This document shows positions 52,047-60,337 of a stretch of 64,000 nt of DNA, in pieces. The stretch is from positions 279,730 to 343,729 of the forward strand of contig JBBCJU010000004.1 of assembly GCA_037190145.1 (NCBI GenBank), written 5' to 3'. The position numbers and the translations under genes were made by a program. The notes under the pieces were generated by a model that was given only the letters and a program-made list of their open reading frames with translations, was not told where the DNA came from and made no database searches. The first letter of the stretch is position 1, and each line of letters begins with the position of its first letter. This stretch comes from 55-13 sp037190145 (lineage in GTDB: Bacteria; Armatimonadota; Fimbriimonadia; Fimbriimonadales; Fimbriimonadaceae).

Positions 52047-53071
52047 CTCTGCTTTGAGGTTGGTCGTGCTGTGGATTCTCTAATGTCAAGTCCACAGCTA
52101 AATACATGGTCGGTAGGCGGGATAGTGCTCCTGCCTTCGATGATGGCAAGTAGAAGTTCAGTAGCTCGTTGAGCCATTTCTTCTATGGGTTGGCTAACCG
52201 CGGTTAACCGTGGAGAAAGCGTGTCGCAATAGCTGGTGGAGTCGAAGCCAACGACAGAAAGGTCGTCTGGAATCCGAACTCCAAGTTCCGCCGCGCATTT
52301 ATAGACTCCCCCGGCTTGGGCTTCAGAACGAAGAATAAGAGCCGTATGCGGTGGATTCAGATCCCACCACTCTTTGAATCCTGTTCCATCGTAGTCCAGG
52401 TTCAGAAAATCTTGGGGTTCAAAGTCGAGGCCATGCGCCTTCAATGCGGACTTCACCCCTTCAACTCGCCCCATTGTCTCGTCGTTATGCTCAATGGCTT
52501 GAGGAGAAGCAAAGGCAATTCTTCGATGTCCTAAAGCAACCAGATGATCTACAGCATCTTTCATGGCATGTTGGTTATCGCAACATACGGTATGGGCTCC
52601 TCTTGCAACGATCTCTGGGCTCGAAGCGTGAAGTACGACGACGGGAGTTCGGCTTCTTTCGAGCTTGATCAAACTTTCAGGGGTGGACTTAAACTTGGCC
52701 CAGATGAGACCATCAAATCGCCCATCATTAATAGCTTCTCCACCATCAGATAACTGAGGGCAAATCGTCATCGCATAGCCTCTTGGAAAAGCCGCTGAGG
52801 TCACCCCATCTAGCAGGTGGGCAAAATATTGAGAGCCCCCCGAGACGCGTGTCCAGTTATCGAACATCAATCCGATTGTTTTGGTACGACGGAGGCGGAA
52901 GCTCCGAGCGAGGGCATTAGGCTGATAGCTTAAATCTTGTGCGACCTTGCGAATAAGATCGGCCGTGTCTTTTCCAACACGAACGTTAGCCCCTTTCCCA
53001 TGAAGGACCTTTGAAACTGCCATAGGAGAAACTCCTGCAGCGCTTGCGACATCGCGAATTGTAACCGCCAT
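52043..53071 (-). CDS. LacI-family transcription regulator, copy 2
   Basis: 342 aa. HTH TIRDVASAAGVSPMAVSKVLHG and hinge PNALARSFRLRRTKTIGLMF; effector domain with IPDDLSVVGFDSTSYCDTLSPRLTAVSQP near the C-terminus. Strong similarity to copy 1 in the DNA-binding part, with different recognition residues (SPMA versus SIAT), so they may read different sites. First gene of cassette 2, divergent from the helicase gene. Confidence 0.94.
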   Translation of the reverse strand: MAVTIRDVASAAGVSPMAVSKVLHGKGANVRVGKDTADLIRKVAQDLSYQPNALARSFRLRRTKTIGLMFDNWTRVSGGSQYFAHLLDGVTSAAFPRGYAMTICPQLSDGGEAINDGRFDGLIWAKFKSTPESLIKLERSRTPVVVLHASSPEIVARGAHTVCCDNQHAMKDAVDHLVALGHRRIAFASPQAIEHNDETMGRVEGVKSALKAHGLDFEPQDFLNLDYDGTGFKEWWDLNPPHTALILRSEAQAGGVYKCAAELGVRIPDDLSVVGFDSTSYCDTLSPRLTAVSQPIEEMAQRATELLLAIIEGRSTIPPTDHVFSCGLDIRESTARPTSKQR

Positions 53072-53118
53072 TGGTTAACCTTTGATTTACAGGTACATCA
53101 TATCGCAGTTGTAATGAC

Positions 53119-55281
53119 ATGCCAAGCGATTTACCGAAATATCTGGCTTGGCGGCCCTTCATAGATGTACCGGGTGGAAAATTTCCGATAGAATGTAATG
53201 CTGTGTCTACTGTTTCTGCGCTGATCGAAGGTGCTTTTATGCGGCTTCGAGAGCGGCCTGGATTTTTGGAGCGCAGAGATCAGCATCAGTTAGCCCTGCT
53301 TATCTCCGATATGATCGAGGGGCCTTCCACAGGTGCTATAGAAGCTCCTACCGGATTAGGAAAATCGCTTGCGGCGTTGATTCCTGCCATCGCTCATGCC
53401 ATTGCATCGGGCAAGCGTACGGTTATTGCAACCTATACAAATGTATTGGCGGAGCAGTATTGGCGTAAGGATTTACCACTCGCCCTCTCGCTGTTTGAAA
53501 CTCCCGATCTACGGACAGCAATTTTGATTGGCCGTCAGCGCTATGCCTGTCTTAGTTCAATGTATGAACACGTACCGGACTTGATCGGGGTCTATCAGAT
53601 GAACGCTGAACTCGGGATTGAGACCGAGTTCAGGAGCATTGTTCCGCTGAAGCAAAAGGAACTGACTCCTATTTGGCAAAAGATATCTGCACCTCCGGTT
53701 TGCCCGGGAAGGCTGTGTCCCAACTATCATGATTGTTTTTACTATCGAGCTCGCCGGCAAGCCGAGAAAGCTCATGTAGTGATTACCAATCACAGTGTGG
53801 TTATTCAGGATGGTCTTCTTGCAAAGTCTAGTGAAGATGGAAAAGGGCTACTTGGGGACTTTGATTTCCTGATCCTGGATGAAGCTCATGACTTCCCTCA
53901 AGCGGCAATCAATGGACTGGAGTTTGAACTGAGTGCTCCCCGGATCGGGGCGTTGTTTGGTATCACCAGTCGATTGGAAAATGCCCTTCAACCGTTAGCC
54001 CGTACCGCAGGGGAAGAGTTGGAGTGGCATGAGCGGTGCCAGAGATTTAGGGAAGCGCTTGATCGTTGCCAAAAGAGCTTGATTGGTTATTCACTGGAAC
54101 TGGGGCAGCCAGGTATTTTGACGATGACGCCGGAGACAGTTTTGCAACACCCTCAAGTCAAGGCGCATTCTGCACGAGGTGGGGTTGATGGGGCCAAAGC
54201 AGTAGCGGGTCAGGTTGCCAAAGAAGCGATCGGCTTTGTCAAAGGGGTCGAGTCCCTGGTTGAGCGATGGCGAGCGTCGGGCATGTTGGGGGACATGGTT
54301 CGACCTGCTACCGAGGCCATTCGCAACTACTTAATGTATATCCGAGAGTTTGGTGGAGGTTCGAGTGAACTATTTGAACCTCAAGGAGTTGCTGTAAGCT
54401 ATGCCGGACGCTCGGGCAACGATGCAATGCTACGGCAAGATGTGATAGATCTGTCCGGCCCGTTGACGGATCTCATTTGGGATCGCACGCCGTACGTCTG
54501 CCTCAGCGCAACCTTGGCGATTGATGGAAACTTTGACTTTTTCCGGCGTACAACTGGCGCTGAGCCAGTGTATGAAGAAATCTTGCCTTCTCCGTTCGAT
54601 TACGCTGCATCCACGGCGATGTATATGCCTCGTGCGGGGGTGATTCCAGACCCAACTATCGCTCGCAAGGAAGGCAATGAGGAAAGTTATTTCTATGCCT
54701 TAGCTCAGGAGATCACCCAGATCATTGAAGCTTGTGAGGGAAGAACCTTGGCTCTTTTTCACTCTCGTAAGGAGATGGAAGGAGTGATGCGCCATATGCA
54801 CCTTTCGGCAGATTATCCCATCATGATGCAGGGCAAATTTGGAGTCGGAATGACCGGTGAGAGGTTCAAAGAAAACCATCGGGCATCACTATTTGCCTTG
54901 CGCTCTTTCTGGACTGGCTTTGATGCGCCAGGCGAAACTCTTCAGTGTGTAGTCCTTGTTCGAGTTCCTTTTGAGGTGCCAATTGATCCGCCGCAGGTGG
55001 CGAGATTAGCTTGGATGCAGACCCTGGGCTTGGATGCCTTCGGAGGACACACACTGCCCCAGGCCAAGATGATGATGCGCCAAGGAGCTGGCAGACTTAT
55101 TCGTAGCGTTGACGATAAAGGTGTCATCGCTATTCTGGATCCCAGAATTCAGAGTAAACGGTATGGCGAAGAGATTCTCGCCAACCTACCTTCGGAAATG
55201 CGAATGTTTAGGGACATTGCCGACGCCGTGGGATGGGTGGGTATCGGAACAGATGCTCCGATACCCAGCGCGCCTATTTAG
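53119..55281 (+). CDS. DinG/XPD-like DNA helicase
   Basis: 720 aa. Walker A APTGLGKS, LILDEAHDFPQAA (DEAH box), and helicase motifs V and VI toward the C-terminus (RSFWTGFDAPGE, QGAGRLIRSVDDKG). Cysteines in the region from YACLSS to CPGRLCPNYHDC fit the 4Fe-4S domain of XPD/DinG helicases. Probably unwinds DNA or R-loops in repair. The ATG at 53119 gives a plausible N-terminus. Its last eight bases overlap the converging membrane-protein gene. Confidence 0.92.
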   Translation: MPSDLPKYLAWRPFIDVPGGKFPIECNAVSTVSALIEGAFMRLRERPGFLERRDQHQLALLISDMIEGPSTGAIEAPTGLGKSLAALIPAIAHAIASGKRTVIATYTNVLAEQYWRKDLPLALSLFETPDLRTAILIGRQRYACLSSMYEHVPDLIGVYQMNAELGIETEFRSIVPLKQKELTPIWQKISAPPVCPGRLCPNYHDCFYYRARRQAEKAHVVITNHSVVIQDGLLAKSSEDGKGLLGDFDFLILDEAHDFPQAAINGLEFELSAPRIGALFGITSRLENALQPLARTAGEELEWHERCQRFREALDRCQKSLIGYSLELGQPGILTMTPETVLQHPQVKAHSARGGVDGAKAVAGQVAKEAIGFVKGVESLVERWRASGMLGDMVRPATEAIRNYLMYIREFGGGSSELFEPQGVAVSYAGRSGNDAMLRQDVIDLSGPLTDLIWDRTPYVCLSATLAIDGNFDFFRRTTGAEPVYEEILPSPFDYAASTAMYMPRAGVIPDPTIARKEGNEESYFYALAQEITQIIEACEGRTLALFHSRKEMEGVMRHMHLSADYPIMMQGKFGVGMTGERFKENHRASLFALRSFWTGFDAPGETLQCVVLVRVPFEVPIDPPQVARLAWMQTLGLDAFGGHTLPQAKMMMRQGAGRLIRSVDDKGVIAILDPRIQSKRYGEEILANLPSEMRMFRDIADAVGWVGIGTDAPIPSAPI

Positions 55282-55531
55282 ACCAAACCTTCTTGAAGAT
55301 AAAGATCAGGATAAAAGCACCAATGGTGGCGCCTACGATTGTGCCGACAAACCCGCCTCCACCGCTGGAACCGAGGATATTTTTCATGATGAAACCCATA
55401 AGAAGGGAGCCACCGACGCCGAGAAGAATGGTTAGAAGACAACCCTTAGGTTCTCCCTTATCTCCTGGAGAAATAGCCTTTGCCAAAACTCCTGCAATGC
55501 CGCCGACGATGATCCACCAGATGATCTCCAT
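55274..55531 (-). CDS. GlsB/YeaQ/YmgE-family membrane protein
   Basis: 85 aa from the ATG at 55531; a TTG six codons earlier is less likely. Three membrane helices with IIVGGIAGVLAKAISPGDKG, LLTILLGVGGSLLMGFI and a glycine-rich hinge before VGTIVGATIGAFILIFIF. The family is stress-linked and of unclear function. Confidence 0.9.
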   Translation of the reverse strand: MEIIWWIIVGGIAGVLAKAISPGDKGEPKGCLLTILLGVGGSLLMGFIMKNILGSSGGGGFVGTIVGATIGAFILIFIFKKVWSK

Positions 55532-55594
55532 AGCATGTGAGATCGCCAATCATGCAAAAGGGTTTCATATGCCTAGGACGTTTATAATTGGCGA

Positions 55595-56572
55595 GTGATT
55601 AGCCCCGAAGACTTCGCTTCGTTGACATATGATGAGCAGGTTTCAGGTCTTCAGGCCTTGGGGGAATCATCGCTGACGGAGTTCGGAGTTGAGCCAGATG
55701 AGATTCGACCATTAGCTCATTTTGAGAACACAACTTTTTATGTGAGATCGCCACAGGGCGAATTCAATTTGAGAGTAAGTCGCAATGGTTACCAATCGTT
55801 GAGTTCTATCGAAAGCGAAATTCAGTTTCTCTCTGCTTTGCGCCAAAGTTACTTTCGAGTGCCGGAACCCTATGAAGATCGTATCGTCACCACTAGCCAT
55901 GAAGATGTGAGTGAAGAACGTTATGTTGTGTTGTTTAGATGGCTGCCAGGCGAATTCATGCGAGACAGTCTCACTCCAGTCGAAGCAAGGCTCATCGGCC
56001 GGTTTATGGCGGAACTGCATGACTTCACAACACATTGGACTCCTCCGACCAACTTTCAACGCCACCGACTGCATGATTGGTTGACCCACCCGCGCAAGGC
56101 GACTCGCATTGATAATCCTGTAAATGGCATTCAGGAGGAAGATAGGCAGTTTTTGTTATCAATAGAAGAAGAAGGGCGCAGAGTGATTCAGGCGCTTCCC
56201 CAAACATCAGATCGTTTTGGACTTATCCATGCCGACTTCCATCTAGGAAACATCTTATTTGAGAATGCCGAGATGAGTCTGATTGACTTCGATGACTGTG
56301 GCTACGGTTATTTTTACTACGACTTTGCTTCTACACTGGGCTATCTTCTGCCGAATTCCCAATTTCAGGAGATGAGGAAAGCCCTGCTTAGTGGTTATGA
56401 GGAGATAAGGCCACTGCCTCCCCAAACTCATGAATTACTAGATTTATTCATCAAACTTCGAATGACGGGCATAAGCCGTTGGATAATGGATCGCGTAGAT
56501 AACCCCCGATTACAGGAAGAAGGGCCGAATTTGGTTCGTGGCTTTTGTGAAGGTATGCGAAAGCTAGATTGA
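55595..56572 (+). CDS. APH-fold phosphotransferase
   Basis: 325 aa from a GTG. Kinase-like fold with FNLRVSRNG in the small lobe, LFRWLPGE, FMAELHDFTTHW, and the catalytic LIHADFHLGNILF and LIDFDDCGYGYFYYDF (DFG-like). Same fold as aminoglycoside phosphotransferases, homoserine kinase type II and choline kinases; the substrate is not deducible. Confidence 0.9.
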   Translation: MISPEDFASLTYDEQVSGLQALGESSLTEFGVEPDEIRPLAHFENTTFYVRSPQGEFNLRVSRNGYQSLSSIESEIQFLSALRQSYFRVPEPYEDRIVTTSHEDVSEERYVVLFRWLPGEFMRDSLTPVEARLIGRFMAELHDFTTHWTPPTNFQRHRLHDWLTHPRKATRIDNPVNGIQEEDRQFLLSIEEEGRRVIQALPQTSDRFGLIHADFHLGNILFENAEMSLIDFDDCGYGYFYYDFASTLGYLLPNSQFQEMRKALLSGYEEIRPLPPQTHELLDLFIKLRMTGISRWIMDRVDNPRLQEEGPNLVRGFCEGMRKLD

Positions 56573-56637
56573 TGTGAACTTCTTAGGAATGAGCACGTCG
56601 GAACCAATTCACTACCTTCGCGAGGTATGCACTTATT

Positions 56638-57915
56638 ATGAGAATTCATCGGACGCTTCTCAGTGCCTCATTGGCGCTTATAGCGGTCTTGGGTTTGGCT
56701 CAAACCCCACCGACTAATCCACCCACGACAACCCCTCAGGTTCCCGCCGGTCAGCGTGTACTAACGGCAGAGCAGAAGGCGGAAGTTCTCAAGGAACTTG
56801 AGAACACCATTCTTAACCGTGCCTTTGTTCCAGGTTTGGATTTGGCCAAGTGGCCTGAGTATCTAGAGAAGCACCGAGAAGATCTAGATAAAGCAGAAAG
56901 AGAGACGGACCTTACACGAGTTGTGAACGTTGCTCTGAGAGACTTTGGGATCAGCCACATTCGCTTCCTTACACCGAGACAAGCAGAAAATCGAACTCGA
57001 ACGAATGTCGTGAGTATCGGGGTCATGGCTCGGCAAGAGAACAATACATTGGTTGTGACCACGGTTCTTCCGGAAAGCCCAGCCGCTAAGGAAGGCATTA
57101 AACAAGGCGACATCATCACCCTTGTCGACGGAAAAGCCCCTGAGAATGCAACGGTCCTTACCGGTGAACTGGATTCGGTGGTGAAGCTAAAGGTCAAATC
57201 GGGTGAAGTTGAGCGGGACCTGGAGGTTAAGAGGGCTCGAGTTTCCACCGCTCGACCAGAGACATTGACCTGGGTAAACGACGAAACCGCGATTCTTCGC
57301 ATCTGGACATTTAGCAACGGATATGGCCGAACCAACATCGAAAAGTTGATGACTGAAGCCAAAGACAAGAACGCCAAGTACGTGATTGTGGACCTACGGT
57401 CAAATGGCGGAGGCTCCGTCGCAAATCTTCAACATCTTCTTAGCCTGTTTGTGAAGCCCAATACCGATATCGGCACATTTGTTGGACGAAACACAGTTCG
57501 CGAATATGAGAAAGAGAACACGCCAAGTGGAGATCCAGTGGTGATCGCTGCTGCTTCTAAGGACAAGTATCGAACTCGTATGGTCAGGGATATGAAGCCA
57601 TTTGAAGGCAAGGTAGCCGTATTGATCAACCGTGGATCGGCTAGCGCTTCTGAAATCTTTGCAACTGGGCTGCGTGAGACAATTGGTGCTCCAATCATCG
57701 GCACTAAGTCTGCAGGAGCCGTTTTGGCTTCAGTCTTTAGACCTCTTCCTCATGGTTTCCAATTGCAGCATCCTGTTCAAGATTATGTTTCTATTAAGGG
57801 TGTTCGCCTAGAGAAGAATCCTATCGTGCCAGATGAGGAGATCACGGCCGCCAACCAAGATGGCAAAGACCTGGTGGTTGAAAAGGCTATGGAGAAGCTA
57901 AAAGCTTCGAAATAG
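56638..57915 (+). CDS. S41 carboxy-terminal processing protease
   Basis: 425 aa with a signal peptide (LLSASLALIAVLGLAQ) and a proline/threonine linker. A PDZ domain (VVTTVLPESPAAKEGIKQGDI in outline) precedes the S41 core with VDLRSNGGGSVANLQ, the Ser-Lys dyad in NRGSASASEIFATGL and GTKSAGAVLAS. Likely periplasmic processing or quality-control protease. A clean terminator follows. Confidence 0.94.
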   Translation: MRIHRTLLSASLALIAVLGLAQTPPTNPPTTTPQVPAGQRVLTAEQKAEVLKELENTILNRAFVPGLDLAKWPEYLEKHREDLDKAERETDLTRVVNVALRDFGISHIRFLTPRQAENRTRTNVVSIGVMARQENNTLVVTTVLPESPAAKEGIKQGDIITLVDGKAPENATVLTGELDSVVKLKVKSGEVERDLEVKRARVSTARPETLTWVNDETAILRIWTFSNGYGRTNIEKLMTEAKDKNAKYVIVDLRSNGGGSVANLQHLLSLFVKPNTDIGTFVGRNTVREYEKENTPSGDPVVIAAASKDKYRTRMVRDMKPFEGKVAVLINRGSASASEIFATGLRETIGAPIIGTKSAGAVLASVFRPLPHGFQLQHPVQDYVSIKGVRLEKNPIVPDEEITAANQDGKDLVVEKAMEKLKASK

Positions 57916-57934
57916 GCCAAGAGTGATTTGGATT

Positions 57935-57968
57935 AACGGGGCTCTGTTCGCGGAGCCCCGTTGTTTTT
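57935..57968 (+). terminator. Intrinsic terminator of the S41 gene
   Basis: AACGGGGCTC/GAGCCCCGTT stem with an 8-base loop and T6 after, 19 bases past the stop. Confidence 0.92.
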
Positions 57969-57970
57969 TA

Positions 57971-59431
57971 CTAGTGTCTTGCAGGGCAGCGAATGCCGCC
58001 TTGAATCGGTGTGCCTAGGTATCCATTTCCACGACTTCGGTTTGCAAACGAGCCGCAATAGGCGCTTAGCAAGCTGTTGCCATCTCGTTGGGTGAGAGCC
58101 TGAAAGGCGTCGATTGTTCCCGATGGGTACATATTATCGGTGGAAACCGCGCTATGACCTCCCATGAAGAGGACATGCCCAAATTCATGTTGAGCCGTGC
58201 GTCGAAGACCGTTTGAGGCTTGATTTAATGTCATGCCATTCCACGTTCTCAATGTAATAGTTGCACTAACCGCTTGTCGATTGAAGGGGAAGAACTGCCA
58301 GTTTGCTTGTCCAACCCAGGTTCCTCCGCCCGGCTGGCTAGCAAGGTTTTCGAAGGAAACTACGACGTTGGCTTCTCCTTGGGTGAAGACCTGTGTGACT
58401 AAGTTTGTTCCGGCAAATGAGTTCCAGCCAGCAAAACCGCTCATGGCAACGGTGGCCAAGTTTTGAGACTGAATGGTTGGAGTTGAGGTGAAGTAGACCT
58501 TTAGTGGGAATCGATTCCACCAGTGAACGCTGTTTGCTTGGGAATTACTAGGATCGCTCTCCTGAAGATAGTTTGGGGCGTAGGAATTTAGGGCGCAACC
58601 TAACGGGCCATTAGGAGCGCCGGTAGTGCCACCAGTCGTACTTCCTGTTGTAGAACCAGTTGTGGAGCCAGTGGTACTTCCTGTTGTAGACCCAGTTGTA
58701 GAGCCAGTGGTACTTCCTGTCGTTGATCCAGTCGTTGAACCCGTTGTGCTTCCTGTCGTTGACCCGGTGGTAGAGCCAGTGGTACTTCCTGTCGTTGATC
58801 CAGTCGTTAAACCCGTTGTGCTTCCTGTTGTTGACCCAGTTGTAGAGCCCGTGGTGCTACCTGTCGTTGAACCAGTTGTAGAGCCTGTGGTGCTTCCTGT
58901 CGTTGACCCAGTTGTGGAGCCAGTGGTACTTCCTGTCGTTGACCCGGTTGTAGAGCCAGTGGTGCTGGCAGTTGTTGCCCCAGTTGTGGAGCCAGTGGTG
59001 CTGCCTGTAGTTCCGCCAGTAACACCCGTTGTTGAACCAGTTGTAGAGCCCGTGCTAGAAGTCGTACTTGCAGTTGTGGACCCAGTGGTTGATGCTGTAG
59101 TGTCACCCGTTGTGCTTGCGGTTGTAGAGCCAGTTGTCGTTCCCGAAGTTCCAGAAGTAGTTGAACCTGTAGTGCTGGCAGACGTCGTAGCTGTAGTGCT
59201 ACCGGTAGTTTCGCCTGTTGATGAAGTTGTCGCGGTGGTCGACCCACCTGAGGTTGCTGTAGTTTCTCCGGTGGTAGGGTTCCCAGTGGTTGCATTTGTG
59301 TTTCCGCCGGTTACTCCAGACGTCGAACCGCCCCCACCTCCGCCCCCACAAGAAATCAATAACAGGGCCACTGCAAATACGACGATCGGCATCCATGCAG
59401 CCGTAGGTTTGCCAGGTTTAAAACGGTCCAT
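57971..59431 (-). CDS. Repeat-rich lipoprotein with matrixin-like metalloprotease domain
   Basis: 486 aa from the ATG at 59431; a longer frame to 59587 is unlikely. Hydrophobic segment with lipobox LLLISC followed by Gly8. A Ser/Thr/Gly-rich stalk of nearly 250 residues contains about 28 TTGS-type units. The C-terminal domain, from APNGPLGCALNSYAPNY on, has HEFGHVLFMGGH and a Met-turn SAVSTDNMYPSG, as in M10-type zincins, though the third His is one residue further than the standard spacing. Probably surface-tethered, with the stalk holding the protease domain away from the membrane. Confidence 0.86.
   Translation of the reverse strand: MDRFKPGKPTAAWMPIVVFAVALLLISCGGGGGGGSTSGVTGGNTNATTGNPTTGETTATSGGSTTATTSSTGETTGSTTATTSASTTGSTTSGTSGTTTGSTTASTTGDTTASTTGSTTASTTSSTGSTTGSTTGVTGGTTGSTTGSTTGATTASTTGSTTGSTTGSTTGSTTGSTTGSTTGSTTGSTTGSTTGSTTGSTTGSTTGLTTGSTTGSTTGSTTGSTTGSTTGSTTGSTTGSTTGSTTGSTTGSTTGSTTGSTTGSTTGGTTGAPNGPLGCALNSYAPNYLQESDPSNSQANSVHWWNRFPLKVYFTSTPTIQSQNLATVAMSGFAGWNSFAGTNLVTQVFTQGEANVVVSFENLASQPGGGTWVGQANWQFFPFNRQAVSATITLRTWNGMTLNQASNGLRRTAQHEFGHVLFMGGHSAVSTDNMYPSGTIDAFQALTQRDGNSLLSAYCGSFANRSRGNGYLGTPIQGGIRCPARH
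58636..58980. repeat. 12-bp coding minisatellite (TTGS stalk)
   Basis: Tandem 12- and 24-bp units coding TTGS in the minus-strand lipoprotein. Variant third positions show the array is not brand new. Units stay in frame, so length can change without breaking the gene. The apparent plus-strand ORF with VVEPVVLPVVDP is its antisense shadow. Confidence 0.88.
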
Positions 59432-59518
59432 AAGCTTTCCATTCCATATGTCGGGGGAATTTTGGAGAACCGCAGGCCTAGGCCTCTGTCCGTATTCTGG
59501 TAGCGTAATTTGATCGCA

Positions 59519-60253
59519 ATGAGCAAAGCCGTCATCGAAACAAAGGGGTTGGGGAAAGAGTACGTGATGGGCGATGTGGTGGTCCATGCCTTGAGGGATG
59601 TGGATGTCACCATTAACGAAGGCGAGTTCGTTGCCTTAATGGGGCCATCTGGTGCAGGCAAATCGACCTTTATGAACCTAATAGGCTGTCTAGATAGGCC
59701 TAGCAACGGGGAGTATTTCTTAAAGGGCGAGAACGTAGCCAACATGAATGACAACCAATTGGCGGAAATTCGCAATAAGTACATTGGCTTTGTCTTTCAA
59801 AATTTCAACCTCCTGCCCAGAACAAGCGCAGTTAAGAATGTTGAGCTTCCGCTTATGTATGCCGGGGCCAAGGACCGAACGCCGCGAGCTATGGCTGCGC
59901 TAGAGAAAGTGGGTCTTGGACAGCGTTCTCACCATAAGCCAAGTGAACTATCGGGAGGACAGCAACAGCGTGTAGCCATCGCCCGAGCAATTGTAAATGA
60001 CCCCGTGCTTATCTTTGGTGACGAGCCAACCGGAAACTTGGACTCTCGAACCAGTGTAGAAATCATGGCGCTCTTTCAAGAGCTAAACGAGCTAGGCAAG
60101 ACAGTCATTATTGTTACTCACGAGCAAGACATTGCCGAGCATTGTAAGCGAATCATTCGATTCAAGGATGGTCGTGCCGTTTCTGATGAGTTAGTAGAGC
60201 ATCGGCTCGATGCGCGAGAGCAACTCGCCGCCATGCCCCCACCTGAGAACTGA
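59519..60253 (+). CDS. ABC transporter ATPase, LolD/MacB type
   Basis: 244 aa from the ATG at 59519. Walker A MGPSGAGKST, FVFQNFNLLPRTSAVKNVELPL, signature LSGGQQQRVAIARA, Walker B VLIFGDEPTGNLDSRT and H-loop THEQDIA are all intact. The type belongs to lipoprotein-release (LolD) or MacB-like export systems. No permease gene is adjacent, so the partner must lie elsewhere. Confidence 0.95.
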   Translation: MSKAVIETKGLGKEYVMGDVVVHALRDVDVTINEGEFVALMGPSGAGKSTFMNLIGCLDRPSNGEYFLKGENVANMNDNQLAEIRNKYIGFVFQNFNLLPRTSAVKNVELPLMYAGAKDRTPRAMAALEKVGLGQRSHHKPSELSGGQQQRVAIARAIVNDPVLIFGDEPTGNLDSRTSVEIMALFQELNELGKTVIIVTHEQDIAEHCKRIIRFKDGRAVSDELVEHRLDAREQLAAMPPPEN

Positions 60254-60337
60254 TCTGCAAGGCCAAGTTATCGCGGTTTCACGGTATCTCGTGATTCTCT
60301 GCGTGTATTTTTCTGCTGTGTCTGCTTAAATAGCGAG

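Noticed and set aside
58626..59513. Plus-strand 295-aa ORF rich in VVEPVVLPVVDP
   Set aside because: Exact antisense of the TTGS repeat lipoprotein; periodicity comes from the minisatellite, and there is no start signal or known fold.
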